Source: Epichloe hybrida (lineage: Eukaryota > Ascomycota > Sordariomycetes > Hypocreales > Clavicipitaceae). Taken from it: DNA of 64,000 nt. Shown here piece after piece: positions 1 through 12,466 of the stretch (the first letter of the stretch is position 1; each line of letters starts with the position of its first letter). The notes below the pieces were generated by a model. It saw nothing but the letters and a program-made list of their open reading frames with translations. It did not search any database and had not been told where the DNA came from. The stretch spans positions 1,736,001 to 1,800,000 of the forward strand of contig JAFEKR010000001.1 in assembly GCA_019022495.1 (NCBI GenBank), given 5' to 3'. A program made the translations under genes and the position numbers.

Positions 1-187
1 GTAAATGTTAGAATTAGTTTAATAACTTAAGGCATTCTAAGCTTAAATTGCTAATAATATAAACCAAATAGCTAGATAATATAACTAGCAAAAATACAGT
101 TTAAATAACACTTCCTAATCCCCTAGAAAATAAGCTAATATAACTAATTCCTTTAGAAAGGGAGATCTAGACTTTTACTAGTGCTTT

Positions 188-235
188 AAATGTAAAGAAT
201 AGGGCTATATAGGATATAACTATACTTCTAAGGAT
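188..235 (+). pseudogene. Gag CCHC zinc-knuckle remnant
   Basis: Translation gives a C-x2-C pair followed by Tyr at both the expected His and last Cys positions, with an in-frame stop. This is a Gag zinc knuckle (C-x2-C-x4-H-x4-C) in which CAT and TGT have become TAT. It marks the 3' end of the gag part, so most of gag lies before the window or is unrecognisable. Confidence 0.6.
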
Positions 236-1194
236 AAATATTTAATAGCTAATAAGAATAAATAATAAGAATAGTGGTTTTAGAATAGACTCTAAATAAA
301 GAGGGAGTAATAATAAGAATTAGAAAACTAAATAAAGGCTAACTATATAGGAGATCTTAGGATAGACTAGATTTTACCTCTAGGATTTATTCTAATTCTA
401 AAAGCGCTATCTTGCTTTATAGTCTTAATAAACTATCACTCCCTAAGTTATATTATAAACTAAGATAAAATCAGTTACGTAAGTGCTATAGCTAAAACAA
501 TAAAAGATAAAGGGAAGGCCCCTAAACTAGTATAGATAAGGGGATAAAATAAAAGAATTACTAAACCTATAGCTAAACTAGGTATAGTTATAGATAAATG
601 ATTTTAGAATTAGATTTAAGAACTTCTAGATTCTAATAACACATAGGAAAGTAGTTTAGAGAAGACTTAATAATAATCTTAACTAATCTAAGAACTAACT
701 AAAATAGAGTTCTAGAGGTTATTACTAGCTTTAAGACCTTATTTAAAGAAACCTATAACACTAGCCTAGAAACTAGTAGTTTTAACCTTACCTTATAAAG
801 TGGTAATAAAAGATATTAGATTAAAAGTACCCTAGCGAAAACTTAATTTAGAAAACATCTAGGCTATAGAAAAATATAATATCCTAGCTTTTAATCTAGG
901 AAAACACTTAGGAGAAACCACGGTTCCTATTATAGTATTATAACTTTTATAATTAGCTTTAATTATCTATTATTAGATAAGACACTTAATATAATACTAG
1001 TAAAAACTAAAGGGTAATAAGGTAAAGTTAATTATATCTTATTTAATAAAACTATACTAGGAAGCGCTAAACCTAATAACTTCTAAATCTTTAGGAGTAG
1101 TAAACGCTATAGTAACATAAAATAATATTATAAGATTAGAAGGCGAAGTTCTTATATCTTTAGAATATATTACAATATATATTAAAGGTATATA

Positions 1195-1250
1195 ATATAA
1201 CTTAGCCTTAGTTAATAGAGGATTAAGTGTAAAACTAGTTAGCAAGAACT
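1195..1250 (+). pseudogene. Retroviral-type aspartic protease active-site remnant
   Basis: The frame reads L-A-L-V-N-R-G-L-S-V-K-L-V-S, matching the family pattern ALVDSG-S-N-LVS with the catalytic Asp codon changed to Asn. The motif is short, so the call rests mainly on its position after the zinc knuckle and before the reverse transcriptase. Confidence 0.5.
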
Positions 1251-2449
1251 ACTTAGTAAAACATAGGCTCCCTATAGTATAACTTAAAGAAAAGAGATTT
1301 ATTTAGATAGTAAATAACGCTAAATAGCTAATTTATCTATATGCTTATCTAAGAGTTATTATAGGAGGAATTTTAGCCCTAGTAAAATATTATATTATAC
1401 TTGCTTAATAAGACTAGGAAATCTTACTAGGGAAGGTTTAGCTTTATTATATTAATGTAATTAAATACTATAGTAAAGAGAAAATTACTATTACTAGGAC
1501 TAAGGGATAAACTTAAACTCTCTTACTATATTTATATCTAGACTTATTTTAGAATAAGAATAGGAGAAACACTTAATTACCTTAGAGAATATAACTAAAT
1601 AAGGCTATAGAGTTTATTAAGGATAATTAAGAGATCCTAGAAGAAGTAAAGGAGATCCTAAATAAGCTAACTTCTTAAATAGAAGATAAAGTTTTAGAAA
1701 ACTAATTACTATAAATAATAACTCTAGTAATTATCCGCGAAAAGAACTTATTATTATAATCACATTAGATAATTTTAGAATAATAGAATTTAATTAAATA
1801 CTATTAGAGAATACTTAGGGAATAAGCCCTTATTAAGGACTCTATTAGGAAGATAAGTAAACTAAAGGGAAAATTAATTTAGAGGATAGTAAGGATAAAT
1901 AACCATAGGTTTCTAACCTAGGTAACTAAATAATAAAGGATAATATTAACGTTAGGATAGACAAACCTAGAATAATATTAACTACTATAGTTCTCTAGAG
2001 GCCCTAGGAAATTATTAATACCTATAGATTAACCTTTAAGTTAGGACTAAAGATAGAAATTAAATATATTACCTCTTACTTTATTAGTTCCACTCCTATA
2101 AAACCTATATCTCTTACCTAGCGGATTACTTAGAGTTAGATTAAGTAATAATAAGCTTTATAGTATTTAAAATAGATATTAAGCCTAAAAGAATAAAAGT
2201 AAAGAGTAACTTAGGATAGAGAAAACCTAGGATTACTATAGAATATAGGGATCCTAGGAGAAGAAAAGAATAAAGGAATAATAATAAAGAAGGAAAGAGA
2301 ATAAATAAAATATAATAATTACGATTCTAATAAGGAACTAGAAGAAAAATAGGAAGAGAATAGGATAAATAATCTTAACTTACTAAAGATCTTAGTACAC
2401 CTATCTAGTGTGAAAAATTAGGAAGAACTAGAAACAGACACGCTTAGAC

Positions 2450-2920
2450 ACATAGATAAACGAATTTATGTGGGAAATCCGAAAATTAAGGGTGTCCCCT
2501 AGGAAAGTTAAAATCCCTATATAAATAAGCAGATTGCTAACTTAACTATAGAAACTAGTCCTAGGATGCTTTATGCTATAGACTTAGAACTCTAGTAATT
2601 ATAATATTTAGAACTAGATAAACCTAGACATAAGACATTCCTAATTTATATAGTAAATCTAAAAATTAAGGGGGACCCCTTGTAAAGTTAGAATCCCTAT
2701 ATAAATAAGCAAATTAGTAACTATAACCTAAAAATCTAGGATAGTAATAAGCATTCCTTATACTTAGAGAAAATAAGTAGTGTAAGTAGGAGCGGAAAGG
2801 CAGACGCGGATAAGCTTAGATAGGCTAGAATCCTAATTTATATAGGAAATTAGGATCTTAAGGAGTACCCCTTAAGATTCTAAAATTTACATATAAATTA
2901 ACTATTAACTAACTTAGACT
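2450..2920 (+). repeat. Three diverged tandem copies of a ~170-bp unit inside the RIP block
   Basis: Three similar stretches lie near 2465-2545, 2645-2725 and 2845-2905, about 180-190 bp apart. Each has an 'aaattaagg' or related core, then 'ggtgtccccta', 'gggaccccttg' or 'ggagtacccctta', then 'agttagaatccctatataaata' or a decayed form. The shared 'ccctatataaataagc' looks like a TATA box. They could be LTR-internal subrepeats or an array lying between two element fragments. Confidence 0.6.
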
Positions 2921-3224
2921 TAGAAACCGTTATTTTATGGTTTAAATAGTTATATATTATACTTAGGAACTATGCGGGCACTATATCCTAATAAATAATA
3001 ATTATAAGACTTTACTATATATTTAAGGACTGTTTTATTTTAAGGCTTAAGGATATTCGCACTATAGATCTTTTACATTACTATATTCCCCTTATCCCTA
3101 GAGCCTAACTAGGCAAAAGGAAGCAATTCTATTATTCTAGAGTTCACTGCTAGTTTATAAAACAAGTGTTCCTAGCTATAGAAAGGGCTAGAATTATTAC
3201 CTAAGGGGATTTAATATAGGTTAC

Positions 3225-3725
3225 GCCTATAATATTTGCCCTAAAACCTAAAAAGAGAGTGTTCTAAGTGGTATATAATTATTATAATGTTAATAGTAAG
3301 ATAATAAAGTTAGGATATCTATATTATAATATAGAAGCTAATTTGGACTTAATTTATTATGGATATTTAAAGATTATCTCCTAAACTAACGCCTTAAATG
3401 GGTTCTAGGCAATTAGAATCTACCCCCCTAATAAACTAAAGATAGCTTTTTCTAGTCCTAATAGTATGTATTTTTATAATAATATAGCCTAAGGACTAAT
3501 AAGATCCCCCTTAATATATATAAGGTTTAAGGATCTTACTTTTAGTTATCTTTTCTTCTAGGATAGGATAGAAAGTAAGTTAATATTAAGTTATATAGAA
3601 GATATTAAAACTTCCTTCTTAATTTATATTAATAACTACTACGCAAGCTCTAAGACTTAGGAAGATTACTTTAACTTCCTATAGAAGCGATATTTCCCTT
3701 ATATTACGTAAGCACTAATTAGATT
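3225..3725 (+). pseudogene. Reverse transcriptase domain remnant
   Basis: Reading through stops gives an RT-like path: the PKKRVF...VVYNYYNV segment near 3245-3295, a PPNKLKIAF-like segment near 3425-3455, and F-L-I-Y-I-N-N-Y-Y near 3618-3645. The last is the catalytic Y-x-D-D box with both Asp codons changed to Asn (GAY to AAY). The protein is inactive because of the catalytic losses and stops. Confidence 0.75.
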
Positions 3726-4139
3726 AAGCGGATATAAAACTACTTTATTTATATCTAAGGTAAATTATATAAGCTACTTATTAAAAGATAGGAAGATTAG
3801 ACTAGCTTAGAAACACTATAAAAGATTTGCTAATCTAGCTAAGTAGTTTACTAATTAGCCTCTAAAGACATAGGATAAGATCTTAGTACTTATTTACCTT
3901 ATACTATTTCTCTAAAAGTTTATTCCTAGTAAATTAGACTTAGTGGTTACTATTAAGAAAGTGTTTTTCTAGGAAATATTTAAGACTATAAAGATAGGAA
4001 AATAGTTAGTTTAGAAGGAAGAGATTTTAAGGGAGAAACTAATATAGATAAATAAAGCTTAGTAAGCTTTACTTAAGATTTGTAATAGTATTTAGGAGAA
4101 TACTATATTTAGAGCCTAGCTAGGGGTGTAATTTTATTT

Positions 4140-4185
4140 AGTAATAAATGCTTCTAATACTAGAATAAGTAGGGTTTTGTTTTAG
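4140..4185 (+). pseudogene. RT/RNase H-like 'TDAS' motif remnant
   Basis: The frame reads V-I-N-A-S-N-T-R-I-S-R-V-L-F then a stop. This corresponds to the gypsy-family E-T-D-A-S-D-x-x-x-G-x-V-L motif with both Asp codons turned to Asn. It lies about 500 bp after the RT box, as expected for the RNase H-like domain. Confidence 0.65.
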
Positions 4186-4914
4186 ATAAAGGACATAGAA
4201 GCTAGGATAATAGCAATGGATTCTAACTTTAATAAAGTTAGAATTATTATATAGCTTTCCTATAAACTTAGGGACGCTAAGAAAAGATACTTAATGCTAG
4301 AAAAGGAGATACTAGCTATAGTAATAGGGCTAAAAGAAACGAAATAGCTTATAGATAGATCCCTATATGCCTTAAAAGTATATACTAATTACAAAGGAAT
4401 TATTAACTTAATGGCGAATTTAGCAGAGGTTTATAGTAAAGTCACTTATTAGGTAGATATCCTACAAGAATCAAATATTAAATATATACACTAACCTAAT
4501 ACAACTAAAATCATGGTTATTACGGATAGAATGTCTTAACTTCTAGATAACCTTTAATTAGAACCTCTAGAGGTAATAAGGAGAATAGGAGTAAATATTA
4601 TCCTTATAATAAAAGGTTATCCTATCCTTATCTTAATAAATATAAAAATAGTTTTACTAGAGGGAGGGGAGTTAAACTAGGAGGTTTCTAATAGAATCTT
4701 ATTAGAACTATAAGACTAGTTTAAGTCTAAATAGTATAGGGAAATTCTAATAGCTATAGTCTATAAGCACTAAACTATACTAACTAAATAGCAAAAACTA
4801 ATATAATATTAATCCCTAAAATTCCAAATCTTTAATTAAATATTATACTATATAGAGTAGGATAAATCACTTTTAAAGTATGTTTTATCTAAGGATATTC
4901 TAATAAAACTCTAA

Positions 4915-5930
4915 TAAGCCTATAATACTACTAGACACTTTAGCATTACTATTATAATATAGAAACTTTAAGGAAAATACTTCTAGCTAGATAGGATAAA
5001 AGATATTAACTCTTATTACTAATCTTGCCTTATTTACTAATAAATAGGTACGCGCTTATCTAGAGCTAAACTAAAGATAGTTATAATTCTAGAACTATAG
5101 GGAATAGTAGCTATAGATTATTTAGGTTTAATAACTCCTAGAGTAAAGAATAGAGATACCTATATTTTAATTATAGTTAATTATATATCTAGGTTTACAC
5201 TAGGATAATTCTATAAGGAGGCTATAGGGGACTTAGTGGTTAAAACCTAGAGTAAATATTAGAGTTTTATCTTTAGCTAGCTATAGGGAATTTACTATAA
5301 TAATGGTTCCTATTTTAAGAACTTAAATTTTACTATAATAGCTAAGAAATATAGGATATATATTTTATTTAGGCCTATATTATATTCTTTATCTATAGGG
5401 CTAGTAAAGCGTAATATTAGATTAGTAAAGTAATAGCTAATAAAATAGGCTATAAAATAAAATAGAACTTTATTAGAGTATTAGGACTAAACTATACAAA
5501 ATATTATAGTTATCTTAAATAATTAGTATATATCTAGCGTAGGAATAACTCTAGTAATATCTATATTAGGTTTTAAACTATTTTCTAAGCACTAGGGAAT
5601 AGATAAAGAAGTATTACTAAGTAAAAAGGAGAATAAAGATCTAACTCTAATTAGAGAGACTAATTTATAGAATATAAATACTAGAGAAGAATAAAGGGAA
5701 TTAGTTTAGACTTAAAAGGTAAATAATTATAAAGACCTAACTAAGCCCCTAAGGAGTTTTAAAGTAAGTAATATAGTATAGGAGAAAATAAATAAAGAAT
5801 AAAAGCTAAAAGGTAAATTTTATAAGTCCTAGGGAAGACTTTTAAGAGTAGTAAAGAAGTTATTATTAGTTATATACTAAGTAAAACCACTTAGTAAAGA
5901 GGTCTAATAGAAAATCTATATTAATAATCT
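4915..5930 (+). pseudogene. Integrase remnant (HHCC finger, DDE core, C-terminal part)
   Basis: An A-Y-N-T-T-R-H-F segment near 4920 and S-C-L-I-Y near 5025 are the HHCC finger with His and Cys changed to Tyr. V-A-I-D-Y-L-G near 5108 holds the first core Asp. N-N-G-S-Y-F near 5300 is the D-N-G-S-x-F box with Asp lost. S-L-S-I-G-L-V-K-R-N near 5390 matches the region after the core, with Glu-to-Lys change. Near 5830-5890 a G-R-L-L-R-V-V-K-K-L segment resembles the integrase C-terminal domain. Confidence 0.65.
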
Positions 5931-7882
5931 AAAGATTTATATTCTATAATAGGAAAGACTCTAATTACTAAGATTAAATACCTAGGATAAGGTAAAATAG
6001 GATTTAGAGATAAATTAGAATAAGGACTTAGAGCTTAGGTAAGAAGGAGATAGTAATCCTTAGTATTCTTAGTGTTAAGGTTAACACTATTATTTAAAAA
6101 TAGCTAGCCTATTAAGGTAAGGAATGTATTAGGTAATGGATAATTATAGTTATATAGGGCTGCACTAGCTAGAGAACTTAAGGAATATAAGCATTATTTA
6201 CCCCATCAACTTTTGGTCAACTTTCAGGCCTCGATTGACAGGTTGGGTGGTAAAATCGGCAGAGGCAGCAGGGGCCTTGGCAGCTGAAAAGTATACATAC
6301 ATATGTACATAGTAGCACGAAGATGTTAGCCTCGCTCGATCTGGGAGACAAGACCCAGACCCCCTTGACATTCTTCGGACCACATGGACGCTAGCCAACA
6401 CACCCGCAGTCAACAACATGGGGGTTTCGGCGGCGTGTTTTGGAAACGCACTCCAAGTCCTCCTGTGTTCCCATGCCCATGAACATGAACATGGATGAGT
6501 CGCACCGTTGTGACGGGCTGCCAAAATGCCATGTTTTCGGAATGCAAATTCCCTGCCCAACGGCCTGTCCAACAGGGGCCAACCGGGCCGCGCGCATTCG
6601 GCATCCTGCCTGTCATTCACTTTCTCACGCAAGAAAAGAAAGGTTGTCCGCTGCTGTTGGCTGCATGGCAAGATAGCGCCAATGACGTAGCGTTTCTCTC
6701 TCTTTTTTTTCTTTCTCCAATTTCCAAACGTTCTCGTCAGGCCCTTTTCTGTGGACGGCGGGGGAGGGGCAGTGGCAAGGGTTGCTGTGTTGGTCGCAAT
6801 GTGCAGTGATGCTCAAGAACAGCCTGCTGCAGCAAAAAGTTGGTCCCCGTCATCAACAAGCGCTGTTTGCTGTGCGTCCATGTCGATTGCTAGTGAGTAC
6901 GATGGAATGCACTTTTTGCTGCGGTACATGGAGAACGAGGCAGGGGGTTGCTAGCGTCCAATTGCTAGGCCAACTTGCGAGTACATGGTCTACACATTGC
7001 ATTGGCTCAGCTTATGATTAGTGCGCCGTATATATGCAGCCATGATCGGTAATTAGTAAATGCTGTTTTACAGATGCCCATGCACAAATTTTGTATTTCA
7101 CCATCAACAACAAGCCCAGCCAGAGAGAAAAATCAATCGGGGTGGAGGGGCGGTTGAACCCGTCCCTCTCTAGTTCTTCCCTAGTCAATGATTGCAAAGC
7201 AAGCTTGCAATTGTGTGTGGCTTCGATAGAGATGACACCCACCCATTCACGAAGGGAGGCTCAAGTCGAGAGACTTTTGGATGGCTCCGATGCCGAGCGG
7301 GATGGAATGAAATGAAGCGGCGGAAAGGGGGGCAGCCGTCGTCGTCGCGGGTGAAAGAAGGCTTGTTGCGCGTTGTCGTTTGTTGTTGGTGTTTGGCAGT
7401 CGCTCGGAGGAAAGAGTCGACGGCGGGCGCCATCAACCACGGCGGCGAAGAAGAAAAGAAACGAGTGCCTGGGATCTCGATCGATGATGCACTGTCGAGG
7501 ACTCGAGGTTGCCCGCTCCCACCAGGGCCACCAGGGCCACCACAGACAAGAAGAGTCAAGACTCGGAAGAGAAGAGAGCACGAGGACAGACACGACGCAC
7601 ACACCACTGTGAGACCGTGGAATGCGCACGCCCCCGCCCCGTTCACCCTTCTCCCTCGCCCTCGCCTAACCTTCGCCCTCTCTTCAGCGGAGGAGGCCTG
7701 TGCTCTTTGTATTACCCGCGCACTATGAACGGCGGCCTCATTCCTGTGCATCCTGTTGCTCCTTTCCTTTGTTGATGATGACCTGTTTCTTTTTCTTTCC
7801 ATCTTGTTCCCGTGAGCCGAGTCGGAGCAAGAAGACTACGACACAGAATCTGGTCTGCGCCGTCACCGATTCCTTGCTTTGA

Positions 7883-7907
7883 TTTTTTTTTTTTTTTTTT
7901 TTTTTTT
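7883..7907 (+). repeat. Poly-T tract (T25)
   Basis: Uninterrupted run of T residues, flanked by 'ctttga' and 'cattctc'. A simple homopolymer in non-coding DNA whose length may vary. Confidence 0.9.
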
Positions 7908-8390
7908 CATTCTCTTTCCCTCCGTACCATACCACTTCTTAACCATCAAACTATCCATAGCAATTCGATTTTGTTGGGATATTTGCCCAAAGCTTCCCCA
8001 ACCTACATACAGGCCTGCACAGCACTGGGGTCCAGTTTGCCATACATACTACAAACTATAATCCTCCGTGTAGCCGCCACAAGTCAACGCGTTAAAACAT
8101 TCACAGGACAAGCGGGCTGGTGTTCTAGAACATTCAACGACAAGGACGGGTCAAGGACGGACAACGACAACAACGACAAACAGAGCCCTATACTTCAGGT
8201 CAGTCACTGGACTGATGCGCCGTGAAGAAGCCATTGGAACGCATGATAATCATCTTTTGCGACGAGCCGGCCTGGGCCTAACACTGTATGCTTTAGATTC
8301 TGCCTCTTGAGCTACGTCGAGCTCACCTGCGACTCCCATTCTGCTCTTGCTGGCGATTTCCTAGTAGACCAGCGCGTCAGAGGTGTGTGC

Positions 8391-8485
8391 CAATGCCAAT
8401 GCCGATGCCAATGCCAATGCCAATGCCTGAAAGCCGATGCCGATGCCGATGCCAAATGCCAATGCCTCAATGCCGGTGCCGATAC
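8391..8485 (+). repeat. Hexanucleotide repeat (TGCCAA/TGCCGA)n
   Basis: About fifteen imperfect copies of TGCCRA (TGCCAA or TGCCGA) with small interruptions. They create spurious cysteine- or methionine/proline-rich ORFs in several frames. Confidence 0.85.
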
Positions 8486-9798
8486 CCAACGTCCACACAA
8501 GCTGGTCGCTTTTTTTTTTTTGCATCCGCGCCCACCACGTACACGCATTGCCAATGTCACCTTTTATCTGAATCACACGGCCCAACATGTTTTCCATTTT
8601 GTATCTCGCTCTGCATCAGTCAAACACCGACGTGATGCCGGGAGCATGCCCACCGGCCGCATGCTCAGAGAGACGTTGTGGCGCCCGATTCCGGCAATGC
8701 ATGTTCTTAGCGGACATCTAGACGCAAATAGTCCCGGGCTGCCCTTTGGCCCTTTGGGTCGGAACTGTACAACGAATGGCCTCTAGTCCGTACGATGCGA
8801 TTGATGCGCTTCATACGCTTCATGCGCTTCATGCGCCTCTGTGAGCTGAGTGCGTTGCGAATCGTTTCCTGACCGTTCAAGCGAACCGCCAGCCAGAACG
8901 GCTGTGCACGCAACAAACGTCGTTGTTGCCGGCACTTCTTTCTTTCTTTTTTTTTTTTTTTCTTTTTCTTTCTTTTTTTCTTTTGGCCTTCTGGAATCCT
9001 TCTGGCTGGCACCCTCACCGACATGGGTCCAAACTAGTTGCTGCTGGGTCTGGGTGGGTTTGTCACTGGTGTCTGCCAGAAGCTCTTCTTCGTTCTTCTT
9101 CGTCTTCCTGGTCAGGTCATGCCGCTTTGTTGTAATAAAAGCACGACTGGAGCCGACGAGCCCCCCCCCCAAGAGGCTGGCTCTCACCCCCACCCCCTCC
9201 CCCCACTCACCAGTACCCAGAGATAATTCGTCTCTCTTCAGCCAGACCGCGAGAGCTTTCCACACTTGCATTTCTGTTTCTGTCTGTCTCTCTGTCTGCC
9301 CTTCTTGCAATTCCAAGCCTCTCACTTCACTCGAGACTTCGCCCACCTGTTCCAGCAGTCAGCTCATTGTCCTGTCAAACTGCCAAGTTCCAGTGTCTTG
9401 CGCAGCAGCTCGTCAGTAGTAACCTTTCCTCGACCGACTCAAGCACCTGCCCCGCGCTCCCCTGCTCCCCTGCTCTTCCCTATCCTGATTCCTGACGCTG
9501 CTGATCGATGATCGATCGGCAGTCCTTTTGACCATCCAAGAATCCACTCGTACGTCGTCATCAGGAGAATAGAAGCCGTGTGATACTTTTTGTTTGACCT
9601 GCATGAAATGTCTTGACCCGGTTCACTTACTGACTCTTCCGCCCCAGACGAATCGAACCCGTCATCTCCATCTCTTGTCGACGCGGTCGCACTTGACGAG
9701 CTCTTTCAGCGAGACTCGCAGCCCCTCTCGCCGTCCCGAGGATTCACCCCACCACCATCACAAGAATCAGTCGCAGATACTTCTCCAACCACTTAGCA

Positions 9799-11468
<1,670 letters not shown>

Positions 11469-12466
11469 ACCCAACGACGCGACGTGTGTAGGCTAGCAAT
11501 GAGACGTAAACGATTTGGATAATCTCGATTGGGCGAAAGACAGCGACAGCATATAAACTTGATTCGATCCAACATCTTTGGGGCACAGAATAAAACACAA
11601 GCATGCTACCACTTCCAGACAGACCACTTGAGCTGAGAGTCAATTCAGCAACAAAGAAGACAAAGATAAAGACGGAAAAAAAAAAAAGAAAAAGAAAGAA
11701 CCAAGGAGCATGATCATCTCTTTTCCCCAATCCCTTTGTCGCTATTCATCCGGGATGGGATGTTGCCGCGATAGATGATGATGACTCATTATATCAAGTT
11801 TTGGCGTTTTGGGGGATGGCGAGGCGGATTCAACTTCATGATGCACACATATTTTGTGGGCGCCCTTTTTCCCTCTCTTTATGTACACGTAACGTCGTCT
11901 CATTCTACGTGGGGGGCGATTGTGCGAGCGAAGATAGTAGGCTGGGGCCAAACAAGACGTTGTAAAGAAGAAGAGAAGCGTAAAAAATATTGTCTTATCA
12001 CGAGAAGTAATGTTGATTTACTTGTCTGTGGTTATGCATAGTATGGGTAGAGACTGTTTCACATTCATGCGTGGCTGGCTATGTTAGCCCTTTACAAAAC
12101 TTTCCATTCCTAGGCTTTACTTGGAGACCATCGAATGTGATTGCGTTGTGACATGGTTTCGTGTCGAGGTAGGTCTAGCTTGACGTGCAGGTTTCCAACG
12201 TACTTACTTGACTGCGACTGAGCGGAAGGGAATTTCGGATTCGACGTACTGTATGTGCTGAACATTGCTATCCCCATGACCAAACCAAAACTACTTGGTG
12301 TGCTGTGGAATGTCCAATCTTGCACCGCGCTCGTGGAGCACGGTTTGCCGCCCATGCGTCCTTGAAAAATTGGCATCATCCATGTAAAACACCGTCTACA
12401 TCATCATCTTTCGTACATGATGATGATATGCAAATGCACTTCCTATCTAGTTATTCCAGACAACAT
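11469..12466. other. Intergenic, between HOG1 and the ABC pseudogene
   Basis: It holds the HOG1 3' UTR (tail-to-tail with the pseudogene). A purine-rich A tract lies near 11678-11700. I see no coding frame with support on either strand. Confidence 0.5.

Larger units (their letters stand above)
1..6170 (+). mobile_element. RIP-degenerated Ty3/gypsy-like LTR retrotransposon relic
   Basis: The block is extremely AT-rich, full of TpA and almost free of CpA/TpG, and all six frames are packed with TAA/TAG. That is the signature of repeat-induced point mutation. Reading through the stops on the + strand shows domains in gypsy order: a CCHC knuckle near 190-235, an aspartic protease near 1200-1250, reverse transcriptase at 3230-3720, an RNase H-like motif near 4140-4185, an HHCC finger and integrase core at 4920-5430, and an integrase C-terminal part at 5770-5930. 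Catalytic Asp codons read as Asn, and Cys/His as Tyr, as expected from C-to-T changes on both strands. The spacing from protease to RT (about 2.4 kb) is larger than in a normal element, so an insertion or nested copy is likely. The left end lies outside the window. No intact LTR was found. Confidence 0.88.
6171..9798. other. Gene-free region upstream of HOG1
   Basis: Base composition changes abruptly at about 6170 from RIP-type AT-rich to normal, GC-balanced DNA. I see no ORF with gene-like features. ORFs here overlap on both strands, are rich in Arg/Pro/His and follow simple repeats. The last 2 kb before HOG1 is strongly pyrimidine-rich (CT tracts), typical of fungal promoters and long 5' leaders. 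It holds a T25 run at 7883-7907, a hexamer repeat at 8391-8485, a nonamer repeat near 8808-8840 and C/T tracts at 8939-9215. Confidence 0.6.

Noticed and set aside
1..6170. CRISPR array or bacterial operon interpretation of the AT-rich block
   Set aside because: Repeats are few and diverged, and the domain remnants and mutation spectrum fit a RIPped retrotransposon.
7185..7802. 205-residue frame in the hog1 upstream region
   Set aside because: Both strands have long Arg/Ser/Pro-rich frames here because of composition; no motif and no splicing logic.
8307..8786. Cys-rich 159-residue frame
   Set aside because: Driven by the TGCCAA/TGCCGA hexamer repeat; not a cysteine-rich secreted protein.
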